The notes: generated by a model not told the origin, from the letters alone. A stretch of DNA of 64,000 bases from Halosimplex pelagicum (GCF_013415905.1 NZ_CP058909.1:4588001-4652000), one strand, 5' to 3'; counted from the stretch's first letter, positions 52,176-61,807 are shown. Program-made: numbers and translations.

Positions 52176-53377
52176 CGCTCGTCACCGACGTGCGGCTGCG
52201 CCGCGTGCTCGACTCGCGGGGCAACCCGACCGTCGAGGCCGACGTGCTGACCGAGGAGGGCGGCTTCGGCCGCGCGGCCGCACCGAGCGGCGCCTCCACG
52301 GGCGAGTACGAGGCCATCGAGCTGCCGGCCGCCGAGGCCATCGCCGCCGCCCGCGAGGACGCCGTGCCCCGACTCGTCGGGGAGGTCCACGCGGGCAACC
52401 AGCGCGAGGTCGACGCGGCGCTGCACGCCGCCGACGGCACGGACGACTTCTCGGGCATCGGCGCCAACAGCGCGGTCGCCATCTCGATGGCCGCCGCGAA
52501 GGCCGGCGCCAGCGTCACCGGCGCGCCGCTGTACCAGCACCTCGGCGGGACCTTCCGCGGGAACACGTTCCCGGTCCCGCTGGGCAACATCGTCGGCGGC
52601 GGCGAACACGCCGCCGACGCGACGGACATCCAGGAGTTCCTCGCGGCGCCCGTCGGGGCGCCCTCGGTCTCCGAGGCCATCTTCGCCAACGCCGCGGTCC
52701 ACGGGAAGGTCCACGACATCCTGATCGAGCGCGACGAGCCCTGCGGCAAGGGCGACGAGGGCGCGTGGGCGCCGTCGATCGACGACAGCGAGGCCTTCGA
52801 GATCGTCGACGAGGCGACCAAGGCGGTCGCCGACGAGGTCGGCTTCGAGATCCGCTTCGGGCTGGACGTGGCCGCCGCGGAGATGTACGACGAGGACGAG
52901 GGCGGCTACGTGTACAGCGACCAGGTGCGCTCCACCGAGGAGCAGGTCGAGTACATCGCCGACCTCGTCGCCGAGTACGACCTCAAGTACGTCGAGGACC
53001 CCCTCGACGAGGACGACTACGAGGGCTTCGCGGACCTGACCGAGAAGGTCGGCGACCGGACCCTGGTCTGTGGCGACGACCTGTTCGTGACCAACACGGA
53101 CCGGCTGGGTGACGGCATCCAGCAGGGCGCAGCCAACAGCATCCTGATCAAGCCCAACCAGATCGGGACGCTGTCGGACGCGTTCGACGCCATCGAGCTG
53201 GCGGTCGAGAACGCCTACGGACACGTGGTCTCCCACCGCAGCGGCGAGACGGAGGACGCCACCATCGCACACCTCGCAGTCGCGACGGACGCGCCGTTCA
53301 TCAAGACGGGCGCGGTCGCGGGCGAGCGCACTGCCAAACTGAACGAACTCATCCGAATCGAGGACAACGCAGTATGA
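52172..53377 (+). CDS. eno: enolase (phosphopyruvate hydratase)
   Basis: 401 residues from a GTG overlapping rpoK. Converts 2-phosphoglycerate to phosphoenolpyruvate. Substrate and metal motifs: [39 protein letters not shown] with metal-binding Asp/Glu, [10 protein letters not shown] (catalytic Lys) and [10 protein letters not shown] glycolytic enzyme inside a ribosomal operon is the standard archaeal arrangement. Confidence 0.97.
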   Translation: MTLVTDVRLRRVLDSRGNPTVEADVLTEEGGFGRAAAPSGASTGEYEAIELPAAEAIAAAREDAVPRLVGEVHAGNQREVDAALHAADGTDDFSGIGANSAVAISMAAAKAGASVTGAPLYQHLGGTFRGNTFPVPLGNIVGGGEHAADATDIQEFLAAPVGAPSVSEAIFANAAVHGKVHDILIERDEPCGKGDEGAWAPSIDDSEAFEIVDEATKAVADEVGFEIRFGLDVAAAEMYDEDEGGYVYSDQVRSTEEQVEYIADLVAEYDLKYVEDPLDEDDYEGFADLTEKVGDRTLVCGDDLFVTNTDRLGDGIQQGAANSILIKPNQIGTLSDAFDAIELAVENAYGHVVSHRSGETEDATIAHLAVATDAPFIKTGAVAGERTAKLNELIRIEDNAV

Positions 53378-54159
53378 GCGGAAACGAAAACGAAGGTCTC
53401 GACGCCAGCGACTCCGAGGTCGACCCCGAGGTCGACGAGGACGCGGCGGCCGAGACAGAGACTGAGGAACCGGCCACTGGGGCCGACGAGCGGGTCGCCG
53501 ACGAGGCGGCCGACGAGGAGCCGGCCGAAGAGGCCGACGAGGGGCCCGCCCTCGACGAGGACGTCATGCCCGACGACGAGGCGGACCTCCTCATCCCCGT
53601 CGAGGACTACCTGGCCGCGGGTGTCCACATCGGTACCCAGCAGAAGACCAAGGACATGGAGCGGTTCATCCACCGCGTCCGGACGGACGGGCTGTACGTG
53701 CTCGACGTGAGCATGACGGACAAGCGCATCCGGACCGCGGCGGACTTCCTGGCCAACTACGACCCCGAGCAGATCCTCGTGGCGTCGTCGCGCCAGTACG
53801 GTCGCTTCCCCGCCGAGAAGTTCGCCGACGCCGTGGGCGCCCGCGCCCGCACCGGCCGCTTCATCCCGGGGACGCTGACCAACCCCGACTACGAGGGCTA
53901 CATCGAGCCCGACGTCGTGGTCGTCACCGACCCCATCGGCGACGCCCAGGCCGTCAAGGAGGCCATCACCGTCGGCATCCCGGTCATCGCGATGTGCGAC
54001 TCCAACAACCAGACCTCCAACGTCGACCTGGTCGTCCCGACCAACAACAAGGGGCGCAAGGCCCTGTCGGTCGTCTACTGGCTGCTGGCCAACGAGACGC
54101 TCGACCGCCGCGGCGCCGAGCCGTCCTACGGGCTCGACGACTTCGAGACCGAGATTTAA
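53374..54159 (+). CDS. rps2: 30S ribosomal protein S2 (uS2)
   Basis: 261 residues. A very acidic ~65-residue N-terminal extension (Asp/Glu/Ala) precedes the S2 core: [76 protein letters not shown]. The extension is longer than in bacteria but usual in haloarchaea. Overlaps eno by 4 nt; last gene of the operon. Confidence 0.97.
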   Translation: MSGNENEGLDASDSEVDPEVDEDAAAETETEEPATGADERVADEAADEEPAEEADEGPALDEDVMPDDEADLLIPVEDYLAAGVHIGTQQKTKDMERFIHRVRTDGLYVLDVSMTDKRIRTAADFLANYDPEQILVASSRQYGRFPAEKFADAVGARARTGRFIPGTLTNPDYEGYIEPDVVVVTDPIGDAQAVKEAITVGIPVIAMCDSNNQTSNVDLVVPTNNKGRKALSVVYWLLANETLDRRGAEPSYGLDDFETEI

Positions 54160-54233
54160 CGCACCCGTTTCGACTTCCGCATTGTTTTCACCGACGCCGT
54201 AGCGGTCGCCATCGCGCCGACGCGTCCGCACAA

Positions 54234-54240
54234 AGTATTA
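54234..54240 (+). promoter_or_regulatory. TATA box of the molybdopterin oxidoreductase gene
   Basis: AGTATTA centred ~29 nt before ATG 54266. Confidence 0.45.
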
Positions 54241-54265
54241 CCGCCGTCAGTCCTGAGGGCGGGGT

Positions 54266-55876
54266 ATGGACGGACAGGAGCGCGCCGCATTCGGGTGGGC
54301 GGCGACGGCGGTGGTGTGGCTTGTCGGGGTCCTCGCGGCCGCGCCGCTGGTTGGCGGGCACCCGCTGGCGGTCGCCGCCCAGGTCGTGATCGAGGTCTCG
54401 CCCGGTGCCGTGGCGACGCTGGCTATCGAGACGCTGGGTGCGGCGGCACAGCCGGCGCTGATGGCCGGGATCGCGATCGCGGCGGTGGCCGCCGCGGCGG
54501 GGGTCGCCGCGTTCGCGGAGGGGTACGGCACGACGCGGGCCCAGGAGCGGTATCTGGCGACTGGCGTCTCGGTGCTGGTCGTCGTCCTGACGGCGGCTGG
54601 CTTTCGCGCGGCGGCAGACGGCGTCTTCTGGCGGTGGACGCTCGCGACGGCGCTCGCGCTCCTTCCCCCCGCGCTCCTCCGCGTGGCGAGCGGCGGGCAC
54701 CGCCCGTCGGTGGGACGGCGACGGACGCTCCGGAACCTCGGCGGGGCGGTCGGGCTGGCGGCGGGCGGCGGCGTGGTCGCACGGAGCCTCGGCCGGCCGG
54801 CGACCTCCGGCGACGGCCCCCAGCCCGGCGAGTCGCTGGACGCGGTCGTCGAGAAGCGCGAGGAGGGGACGACGACGCCCGACTCCGGGCGGACGGTGAC
54901 GACCGCCCGGAGCGGCGAGGTGCTCGAATCGCGTAGGACCACCGAGAACGTCGTCGTCTCGGTCGCGGAGGACGACGCGGACCCGGCCTTCGGCTACGAC
55001 TTCGCGGGGATGCCCCCGGCGGTCGGGACGGCCGCCGACCACTACGTCGTCGACAAGAACGTCTCCAATCCGACCGTCGACGCCGAGCGGTGGTCGCTGT
55101 CGGTCCGCGGGGCGGTGGAGGAGTCCTACGACCTGTCCTTCTCGGACGTGGTCACTCACCCCGAGGCCCGCGACATGACGGTCACGACGGCGTGTATCTC
55201 CAACGCCGTCGGCGGGAACCTGATCAGCACCGTCGAGTGGCGGGCGGTGCCGGTGCGGGCGCTGCTGGAGGAAGCGGGCGTGCCCGACGCCGCCGAGGAC
55301 GTGGTGACCCGGGCGGCGGACGGCTACACCGAGGCGATCCCGTGGGACGCCGTGCGCGACCGCGAGGACATCGTGCTCGCGGTGGGGATGGACGGGCGGA
55401 CCCTGCCGAAGGAACACGGGTTCCCGGCGCGACTCCTGATCCCCGGCCGGTACGGGATGAAGTCGACGAAGTGGGTCGAGACCATCGAGGTCAGCGCCGG
55501 CGACCATGAGAGCTACTGGGAGGCCCGCGGCTGGGTCGAGGAGGCCGTCGTCAACACGCTCTCGTACGTTCGGGGGGTCCAGCGCCGGGGCGACCGCGTG
55601 GCGGTCGGCGGGGTCACCTACGGCGGCCGCCGCGGGGTCGACGGCGTCGAAGTGAGCTTCGACGGCGGGGACACGTGGGCCGACGCCGACCTGGAGGAGC
55701 CGCCGTCGCCCCACGCCTGGCGGCGCTTTCGCCACGTCGCCGAGCTGCCGGACTCCGGGCCGAAGGACGTGGTCGTCCGCGCCACCGACGGGACGGGCAA
55801 CCTGCAGACGAGCGAGGAGACGGGCGCCCACCCCGGCGGGTCGACGGGCTGGCACTCCGTGACCGTCTCGCTGTGA
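54266..55876 (+). CDS. membrane-fused molybdopterin-dependent oxidoreductase (sulfite oxidase family)
   Basis: 536 residues. Four to five N-terminal helices (about 8-145) are followed by an internal Tat-like segment GRRRTLRNLGGAVGLAAGGG (~149-168). The catalytic domain has DYVVDKNVSNPTVDAERWSLSVRG, the molybdenum-ligating Cys310 (TTACISN), GYTEAIPWD, and PARLLIPGRYGMKSTKWV. A C-terminal dimerisation Ig-like domain has VEVSFDGGDTWADADL and RFRHVAELP. The catalytic part should face outside. Substrate (sulfite or other) cannot be predicted. A lone gene with its own leaderless promoter. Confidence 0.88.
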   Translation: MDGQERAAFGWAATAVVWLVGVLAAAPLVGGHPLAVAAQVVIEVSPGAVATLAIETLGAAAQPALMAGIAIAAVAAAAGVAAFAEGYGTTRAQERYLATGVSVLVVVLTAAGFRAAADGVFWRWTLATALALLPPALLRVASGGHRPSVGRRRTLRNLGGAVGLAAGGGVVARSLGRPATSGDGPQPGESLDAVVEKREEGTTTPDSGRTVTTARSGEVLESRRTTENVVVSVAEDDADPAFGYDFAGMPPAVGTAADHYVVDKNVSNPTVDAERWSLSVRGAVEESYDLSFSDVVTHPEARDMTVTTACISNAVGGNLISTVEWRAVPVRALLEEAGVPDAAEDVVTRAADGYTEAIPWDAVRDREDIVLAVGMDGRTLPKEHGFPARLLIPGRYGMKSTKWVETIEVSAGDHESYWEARGWVEEAVVNTLSYVRGVQRRGDRVAVGGVTYGGRRGVDGVEVSFDGGDTWADADLEEPPSPHAWRRFRHVAELPDSGPKDVVVRATDGTGNLQTSEETGAHPGGSTGWHSVTVSL

Positions 55877-55925
55877 GCGGCCCGGTCGGATGCGTCGGCG
55901 GTGTGACGTGTCGGAACGAGTGGCA

Positions 55926-55932
55926 CTTTTAA
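55926..55932 (+). promoter_or_regulatory. TATA box of the second DUF5518 gene
   Basis: CTTTTAA centred ~29 nt before ATG 55958; decides that start over an earlier ATG at 55940. Confidence 0.5.
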
Positions 55933-55957
55933 GTCCCAGGTGGGTCAACGGGGGGGC

Positions 55958-56335
55958 ATGGACGAAGGCAACACGTTCGTCAACGCGCTGATCGGTGCCG
56001 TGGTATCGACGGTCGCGGGCTTTTTCCTCCCGTTCGCGCCGATGTTCGGCGGCGCGCTCGCGGGGTACTTCCAGGGGGGGACGCGCTCCGACGGGCTGAA
56101 GGTCGGCGCGATCTCCGGCGTGATCGCGCTGATCCCGTCCGCCGCGATCGCGTTCGTCATCCTCAGTATCTTCGGGTTCATCGCCATCGGGAGCGGCGAG
56201 GCGGCGGGCTTCGCGATCGGCGGTATCATCGTCCTCTTCCTCTTCGTGTTCCTGGTGCTGTACTTCGTCGGGCTGAGCGCCCTGGGCGGCTGGATCGGCA
56301 ACTACGTCAAGTACGACACGAACATCGACCTCTGA
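55958..56335 (+). CDS. DUF5518 family membrane protein
   Basis: 125 residues, four helices. TFVNALIGAVVSTVAGFFLPF and GYFQGGTRSDGLKVGAISGVIALIP match the DUF5518 family and the paralogue at 6254. Ends in a short KYDTNIDL tail rather than the long acidic tail of the first copy. Function unknown; probably a stand-alone small membrane protein. Confidence 0.8.
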   Translation: MDEGNTFVNALIGAVVSTVAGFFLPFAPMFGGALAGYFQGGTRSDGLKVGAISGVIALIPSAAIAFVILSIFGFIAIGSGEAAGFAIGGIIVLFLFVFLVLYFVGLSALGGWIGNYVKYDTNIDL

Positions 56336-56400
56336 ACCGGGCGGCGACCTCCCGCGGCCCTTCGGAAACCATTACTTCCCCGCGTGCCCGACGAGCGAGC

Positions 56401-57384
56401 ATGGTTACCGCGAGCGCTCCCGGGAAAGTGTATCTCTTCGGGGAGCACGCAGTGGTGTACGGCGAGCCGGCGGTGCCCTGCGCCATCGACCGCCGCGCGC
56501 GGGTGACGGTCGAGCGACGGGCCGACGACCACCTCCGGGTCCACGCCGAGGACCTGAGCCTCGACGGGTTCACCGTCGAGTACGGCGGGACGACGGGCGG
56601 CGACCCGGACGTGGACGTGCCCCAGTCGCTCGTCGAGGCGGCGACCGGCTACGTCGACGCCGCGGTCGAGCAGGCCCGGGACGCCGCCGACGCGCCCGAC
56701 GCCGGGTTCGACATCACCATCGAGAGCGAGATCCCCCTCGGCGCGGGACTGGGCTCCTCGGCGGCGGTGACCGCCGCGGGCATCTACGCGGCCGCGGAGG
56801 AGCTGGGAACGGACCTCTCGACCGACGAGGTCGCCGAGCGCGCCTACTCCGCCGAGCTGGCCGTCCAGGAGGGCAACGCCTCCCGGGCGGACACGTTCTG
56901 CTCGGCGACGGGCGGCGCCGTCCGCGTGGAGGGCGACGACTGCCGCTCGCTGGACGCGCCCGAGCTCCCCTTCGTCGTGGGGTTCGACGGCGGCGCGGGC
57001 GACACGGGCGCGCTCGTCTCGGGCGTGCGCGAGCTGAAGAACTCCTACGACTTCGCCGCGGACACCGTGGCGGCGGTCGGCGACCTGGTGCGTAGCGGCG
57101 AGGACGCACTCGCGGCCGGCGACCTCGAGGAACTCGGTGAGCTGATGGACTTCAACCACGGCCTGCTGTCGGCGCTGGGGGTCTCCTCGCGGTCGCTGGA
57201 CGCGATGGTGTGGGCGGCTCGCGACGCCGGTGCGCTCGGGGCGAAACTGACCGGCGCCGGCGGCGGCGGCTGCGTCGTCGCCCTCGACGAGAGCGAGGAG
57301 ACCGAGACCGCGCTGCGCTATCTCCCCGGCTGCGAGGAGACGTTCCGGGCGGAACTTGACACCGAGGGGGTCCACGTCGAATGA
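56401..57384 (+). CDS. mvk: mevalonate kinase
   Basis: 327 residues, GHMP kinase. Phosphorylates mevalonate in archaeal isoprenoid (ether-lipid) synthesis. SAPGKVYLFGEHAVVYGEPAV at the N-terminus, the ATP loop PLGAGLGSSAAVT (112-124), and the C-terminal GAKLTGAGGGGCVVAL motif. ATG lies ~27 nt after a CATTACT element (leaderless). Overlaps the next gene by 4 nt, coupling two steps of the same pathway. Confidence 0.96.
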   Translation: MVTASAPGKVYLFGEHAVVYGEPAVPCAIDRRARVTVERRADDHLRVHAEDLSLDGFTVEYGGTTGGDPDVDVPQSLVEAATGYVDAAVEQARDAADAPDAGFDITIESEIPLGAGLGSSAAVTAAGIYAAAEELGTDLSTDEVAERAYSAELAVQEGNASRADTFCSATGGAVRVEGDDCRSLDAPELPFVVGFDGGAGDTGALVSGVRELKNSYDFAADTVAAVGDLVRSGEDALAAGDLEELGELMDFNHGLLSALGVSSRSLDAMVWAARDAGALGAKLTGAGGGGCVVALDESEETETALRYLPGCEETFRAELDTEGVHVE

Positions 57385-58124
57385 CCACCGTGCTGAAACT
57401 CGGCGGGAGCGTCGTCACCGAGAAAGAGTCGCCCGAGACGGTCGACGACGCGGCGCTCTCTCGGGCGGCCGACGCGGTAGCCGACTTCGACGGCGGCCTG
57501 GTCCTCGTCCACGGCGGCGGGAGCTTCGGCCACCACGCCGCGGCCGAGCGCGGCGTCAGCGCGGAGTCGGGGACCCGCTCGGCCGCGGACGCCCGGGCGA
57601 TCCACGACGCGATGGGGCGGCTCAACGCCGCCGTCCTCGACGCGCTCCACGACGCCGGCGTCGAGGCGCTGCCGGTGAGGCCGCTGTCGCTCGCCAGCCG
57701 CGACGCCGACGGCGACCTCACCCTGCCGACCGGGAGCGTCGCGACGATGCTGGCCGAGGGGTTCGTCCCGGTGCTCCACGGCGACGGGGTCGTCCAGTCG
57801 GGCTCCGGCGTGACGGTCACGAGCGGCGACGACCTCGTCGTCGCGCTGGCCGAGGACGGCGCGCTCGACGTGGACCGGGTCGGCCTCTGCTCGACGGTCC
57901 CGGGGGTCCTCGACGGCGACGGCAACGTGATAGCGCGGATCGAGCGGTTCGCGGACGCCGCCGACGCGCTGGGGGGCAGCGACGCGACGGACGTGACTGG
58001 GGGGATGGCCGCCAAGGTGGAGAAACTGCTCGCGCTCGGCGCGCCGGCGCACGTCTTCGGCCCCGGGGGGCTCGACGAGTTCGTCGCCGGCGGGTCGCCG
58101 GGGACCGTCGTCCGCGGGGAGTGA
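57381..58124 (+). CDS. ipk: isopentenyl phosphate kinase
   Basis: 247 residues, amino-acid-kinase fold. Converts isopentenyl phosphate to isopentenyl diphosphate, last step of the archaeal mevalonate branch. LKLGGSVVTEKE at 5-16, catalytic His in HGGGSFGHH (44-52), the nucleotide part GDDLVVALAEDGALDVDRVGLCSTVPGV, and DVTGGMAAKVEKLL. Coupled to mvk by ATGA overlap. Confidence 0.95.
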   Translation: MTTVLKLGGSVVTEKESPETVDDAALSRAADAVADFDGGLVLVHGGGSFGHHAAAERGVSAESGTRSAADARAIHDAMGRLNAAVLDALHDAGVEALPVRPLSLASRDADGDLTLPTGSVATMLAEGFVPVLHGDGVVQSGSGVTVTSGDDLVVALAEDGALDVDRVGLCSTVPGVLDGDGNVIARIERFADAADALGGSDATDVTGGMAAKVEKLLALGAPAHVFGPGGLDEFVAGGSPGTVVRGE

Positions 58125-58172
58125 CGCGAGGGCCGACCGGGCGCGGGACTCGTCGCCGACTCGATGGGCGTA

Positions 58173-58180
58173 ACCTATTA
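58173..58180 (+). promoter_or_regulatory. TATA box of the acidic repeat protein gene
   Basis: ACCTATTA centred ~29 nt before ATG 58206. Confidence 0.4.
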
Positions 58181-58196
58181 GGCCGGGCTATGCAAT

Positions 58197-58205
58197 GGAG
58201 GTGAT
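58197..58205 (+). promoter_or_regulatory. full-length Shine-Dalgarno directly abutting the start codon
   Basis: GGAGGTGAT complements the archaeal 16S 3' end over nine bases and runs straight into ATG 58206. The spacing is tight, and the TATA box would place the transcript start at about the same point. So either transcription starts further upstream (from the mvk-ipk operon) or the match is not used. Confidence 0.5.
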
Positions 58206-60179
58206 ATGACATCGGTCCCCCGACGAGCGGCGTTTCGGTACGGATTCTACCTCTTCTCGTACTGGCTGATACTGGTGGCCGTCTGCGGCGCGCTGGTCGG
58301 CGGCGGCGTCTGGCTTCTCGTCGAGGGGAACGTCGGCACGCTCGACGTGAGCGCGGACGGCGCGTCCGCCGCGGCCGGCGGCTTCGCAGTCGTCCTCGGC
58401 GTCCTCGTCTACGGCGCCGGCCAGGCCGGTCTCGCATTCAAACTCGTCGCCGACGGCACGCGGGCGGGGGTCGTCGGCGCCGTGGGACCGTCCGACGATA
58501 CCGAGAGCAACGCGGGCGAAGAGACCGACGCCGACGCGGAGTCGGAGTCGACGACCGAGGACAGCGCGGCCGCCGCGAGTCCGACCGGCGGATCCGACGA
58601 CCCGCTGGGCGGCGACGGGAGCGCCGACGAGCGGCCGGAGCCGGAACCCCGGGACCGAGGGGCCGCCGCACCGCGGACCGGTCCCGCGGCGGCCGACGAC
58701 GGGACCGAGCCCGACGAGCCGACCGACGGCGCCGTCGCGTCCCCGGCGACAGAGACGGACCCGGAGTCGACGCGGGCGCCCGGTGTCGACCCCGAAGCGA
58801 CCGGCGGCGACGAGCGACCGACCCGCTCCGGTGACGACGACGCGGGCGCGTCCGAGGCCGGCGACGGATCCGACGAGACGACGGCCGACGAGTGGGTGTC
58901 ACCGAGCGTGAGCGACGAGGTGCCGGGGACCGACGACGCGAACGAGCCCGACCCGCTTGCCGGGAAGGCCGGAGCCGACGGGGAGGCGCCGACCGAGGGA
59001 GACGCCGGCGACGGACAGGAGGAGCCCCCGGCGACGGCGGGCGACGCCGGGGGCTCGATGAGTGAGGAGTCGGGGGCCGACGACCCGTCGCGACCGGGAC
59101 CGGAGTCCGAGACCGCCGACGCGGACGGGGCGGACGACGGCGCCGAGGACGCCAGAGAATCGCCGGAGGACGTGGCCAACGAGAGCGGTATCGCCGAGGA
59201 ACTCGGATTCGGGCAGGCGGGCGGTCCAGCCCGAGGACCCGGAGACGCCGGCGCGGACGGGAGTTCGGACGCGGGCGGAGACGAGTCGGGTGCCGAGGAC
59301 GGGACCGATCCGGCGGACAGGGGAGGCGCGGGCCCGAGCGACGGTCCGGCGCCCGGCGGCGACGCCACGCGGAGTCCCGGTTCGGACGCCGCGTCGGGCG
59401 AGTCGGCGGACGATCCGCTGGCGTCGGAGCCGGAGGACGATCCGCTGGCGTCGGAGACGGAGAACGATCCGCTGGCGTCGGAGACGGAGGACGACCCGCT
59501 GGCGCCGGGCGCCGACGACGACCTGTTCGCACCCGGCGACGGGGACGGCGAGCGGTCGGACCCGTCGACGGCGGCCGGCGAGGGCGATTCGGGGCCGACG
59601 GGGTCCGACGACGCGGCGACCGAGCCAGCCGACGATTCGGCCGCGTCCCCCGCTGACGGTTCGGCATCCCCCGCGGACGGGGAGGACGGCGAACCGGACG
59701 GTCCCGGTGGCGAGACGCCGGCAGCGGTCCCGGACGACCCGGACGAGGAGCCGGAGCCGTTCCCGCCCGACGACGAGGGCGGGACCGACGACCCGCTCGC
59801 ACCGGGCGAGTCCGGGGACCCGCTGGCTCCGGGCGGTGGCGACGACTCGCTCGCGAGCGGGGGCGACGACCCGTTGGCGCCCGCGGCGGACGATGCGTCC
59901 GACGCCCCGACCGGAGCCGGCGAGGAGGCCGAGCCGGACGACCCGCTGGCGCCGGGGTCCGCCGAGGGTGAGCCCGCGACCGATCCGGACGTGGTCGACG
60001 CAGGCGAGGAATCGTCCGAGAGCGACGGCGGCGACGACGGCGACGGCGGCGCCCCGGGTGCGGGCGTCGTCGACGGTCCCGGCGATGGGGACAGCTCCGG
60101 CGACGACGGAGACGACTCGGAGACGGACGGCGAGGACGGCGGCTGGACGACCGGGCCGGGTCACGTCGGCGAGGAGTGA
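58206..60179 (+). CDS. acidic repeat-rich membrane protein of unknown function
   Basis: 657 residues. Two N-terminal helices (about 18-41 and 56-80) are followed by ~560 residues of disordered, extremely acidic sequence (Asp, Glu, Gly, Ala, Ser, Thr, Pro). About ten copies of a short DPLA motif (DPLASE, DPLAPG, DSLASG, DLFAPG) occur, densest at ~402-445 and ~528-585. No enzymatic domain. It sits between isopentenyl phosphate kinase and RNase J. The repeated motif on a flexible tail is the look of a multivalent docking platform; that is inference. Confidence 0.75.
   Translation: MTSVPRRAAFRYGFYLFSYWLILVAVCGALVGGGVWLLVEGNVGTLDVSADGASAAAGGFAVVLGVLVYGAGQAGLAFKLVADGTRAGVVGAVGPSDDTESNAGEETDADAESESTTEDSAAAASPTGGSDDPLGGDGSADERPEPEPRDRGAAAPRTGPAAADDGTEPDEPTDGAVASPATETDPESTRAPGVDPEATGGDERPTRSGDDDAGASEAGDGSDETTADEWVSPSVSDEVPGTDDANEPDPLAGKAGADGEAPTEGDAGDGQEEPPATAGDAGGSMSEESGADDPSRPGPESETADADGADDGAEDARESPEDVANESGIAEELGFGQAGGPARGPGDAGADGSSDAGGDESGAEDGTDPADRGGAGPSDGPAPGGDATRSPGSDAASGESADDPLASEPEDDPLASETENDPLASETEDDPLAPGADDDLFAPGDGDGERSDPSTAAGEGDSGPTGSDDAATEPADDSAASPADGSASPADGEDGEPDGPGGETPAAVPDDPDEEPEPFPPDDEGGTDDPLAPGESGDPLAPGGGDDSLASGGDDPLAPAADDASDAPTGAGEEAEPDDPLAPGSAEGEPATDPDVVDAGEESSESDGGDDGDGGAPGAGVVDGPGDGDSSGDDGDDSETDGEDGGWTTGPGHVGEE
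59409..59516 (+). repeat. 27-bp tandem repeat, four units, inside the acidic membrane protein gene
   Basis: Units at 59409, 59436, 59463 and 59490 (the last more diverged), each encoding (D/N)DPLASE(P/T)E-like nonapeptides. In frame with the gene. Confidence 0.85.
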
Positions 60180-60206
60180 CAGTTCGCGGAGACGAGTCGC
60201 ACGCTT

Positions 60207-60215
60207 TTTAAAACC
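60207..60215 (+). promoter_or_regulatory. TATA box of the RNase J gene
   Basis: TTTTTAAAA, one of the best TATA matches in the window. Predicted start near 60237 gives a leader of ~220 nt before ATG 60460. Confidence 0.6.
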
Positions 60216-60236
60216 TCGCCGTATAGGTGGAAGTAA

Positions 60237-60459
60237 CCGAGCATACGGCCGCCCGGGTGCGGAGTGGGCGGCCGGCTGACGCATCGGACGCCGATGCGGA
60301 CTGCGCTCCGACCGCGCCGGTGACGCGTGGGCCGTCGGGAACGCCCGACGGCTCGCGGGTCGGTCGACCGGAACGGTCCGGAGCGGGGCAGTTACGCGAG
60401 CGTCCACTGTTCGCCGGTCGCACCGCCGTCGCGGGCGAGCCTCCCTCGGAGTGCAAACC
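60237..60459 (+). promoter_or_regulatory. structured 5' leader of the RNase J gene
   Basis: Three perfect consecutive stem-loops: CGGCCGCCC (60246-60254) with GGGCGGCCG (60266-60274); GCATCGG (60281-60287) with CCGATGC (60291-60297); GCCGTCGGG (60331-60339) with CCCGACGGC (60344-60352). A smaller one is CCGGA (60368-60372) with TCCGG (60377-60381). GGAG at 60448-60451 is a Shine-Dalgarno 8 nt before ATG 60460, and could pair with CTCC at 60441-60444. No protein-like frame fits the region. Likely a regulatory UTR or a processed small RNA. Confidence 0.6.
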
Positions 60460-61806
60460 ATGGAAATCGAAATCGCAACTATCGGCGGCTACGAGGAAGT
60501 CGGCCGCCAGATGACGGCAGTTCGCGCAGGCGACGACGTCGTGGTGTTCGACATGGGCCTGAACCTCTCGAAGGTCCTCATCCACGACAACGTCGAGACC
60601 GAACGGATGCACAGCCTGGACCTGATCGACATGGGTGCGATCCCGGACGACCGCATCATGTCCGACCTGGAGGGCGACGTGAAGGCCATCGTGCCGACAC
60701 ACGGCCACCTCGACCACATCGGTGCCATCTCCAAGCTCGCACACCGCTACGACGCGCCCATCGTCGCGACGCCCTTTACGATCGAGCTGGTCAAACAGCA
60801 GATCAAGGGCGAGGAGAAGTTCGGCGTCCAGAACGACCTGGAGAAGATGGAGGCCGGCGAGACGATGTCCATCGGCGACAAGAACGAACTGGAGTTCGTC
60901 AACGTCACTCACTCCATCATCGACGCGATCAACCCGGTCCTGCACACGCCCGAGGGCGCCATCGTCTACGGGCTGGACAAGCGCATGGACCACACGCCGG
61001 TCATCGGCGACCCCATCGACATGAAGCGGTTCCGCGAGATCGGCCGCGAGGGCGAGGGCGTCCTCTGTTACATCGAGGACTGCACGAACGCGGGCAAGAA
61101 GGGCCGCACGCCCTCCGAGTCCGTCGCTCGCCGCCACCTCAAGGACGTGATGTACTCCCTGGAGGACTACGACGGCGGCATCGTCGCGACCACCTTCTCC
61201 AGTCACATCGCTCGCGTGAAGAGCCTCGTCGAGTTCGCCGACGACATCGGTCGCCAGCCGGTGCTGCTGGGCCGCTCGATGGAGAAGTACTCCGGCACGG
61301 CCGAGCGACTGGACTTCGTCGACTTCCCCGACGATCTGGGTATGTACGGCCACCGCAAGTCCGTCGACCGGACGTTCAAGCGGATCATGAACGAGGGCAA
61401 GGAGAACTTCCTGCCGATCGTGACGGGCCACCAGGGCGAGCCCCGCGCGATGCTCACCCGCATGGGCCGCGGCGAGACCCCCTACGAGATCGACGACGGC
61501 GACAAGGTCATCTTCTCGGCGCGGGTCATCCCCGAACCCACGAACGAGGGCCAGCGCTACCAGAGCGAGAAGTTGCTGGGCATGCAGGGCGCGCGCATCT
61601 ACGACGACATCCACGTTTCGGGCCACCTGAACAAGGAGGGCCACTACGAGATGCTCGACGCGCTCCAGCCCCAGAACGTCATCCCCGCTCACCAGGACAT
61701 GTCCGGGTTCTCGGACTACGTCAACCTCTGCGAGAGCGAGGGGTACAAGATGGGTCGGGACCTGCACGTCACGCGAAACGGCAACCTGATCCAGCTGGTC
61801 GAGTAG
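60460..61806 (+). CDS. rnj: ribonuclease J (metallo-beta-lactamase/beta-CASP)
   Basis: 448 residues from ATG 60460, preferred over GTG 60451 because GGAG lies 8 nt before it and homologues begin MEIEI. Metal motif [11 protein letters not shown] (H81, H83, D85, H86), further ligands in NVTHSI and the later [14 protein letters not shown], beta-CASP region [16 protein letters not shown]. 5'-to-3' exoribonuclease for RNA turnover and maturation in archaea. Followed 1 nt later by idsA. Unlike most genes here it has a long, structured leader. Confidence 0.95.
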   Translation: MEIEIATIGGYEEVGRQMTAVRAGDDVVVFDMGLNLSKVLIHDNVETERMHSLDLIDMGAIPDDRIMSDLEGDVKAIVPTHGHLDHIGAISKLAHRYDAPIVATPFTIELVKQQIKGEEKFGVQNDLEKMEAGETMSIGDKNELEFVNVTHSIIDAINPVLHTPEGAIVYGLDKRMDHTPVIGDPIDMKRFREIGREGEGVLCYIEDCTNAGKKGRTPSESVARRHLKDVMYSLEDYDGGIVATTFSSHIARVKSLVEFADDIGRQPVLLGRSMEKYSGTAERLDFVDFPDDLGMYGHRKSVDRTFKRIMNEGKENFLPIVTGHQGEPRAMLTRMGRGETPYEIDDGDKVIFSARVIPEPTNEGQRYQSEKLLGMQGARIYDDIHVSGHLNKEGHYEMLDALQPQNVIPAHQDMSGFSDYVNLCESEGYKMGRDLHVTRNGNLIQLVE

Positions 61807-61807
61807 C

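Noticed and set aside
59400..60000. Repeats in the acidic membrane protein gene considered as a CRISPR or satellite
   Set aside because: Units are in-frame 27-bp coding repeats without unique spacers.
60227..60514. Upstream frame from GTG 60227 across the RNase J start
   Set aside because: It begins too close to the TATA box, overlaps the hairpins and then shadows the rnj gene in another frame; no coding character.
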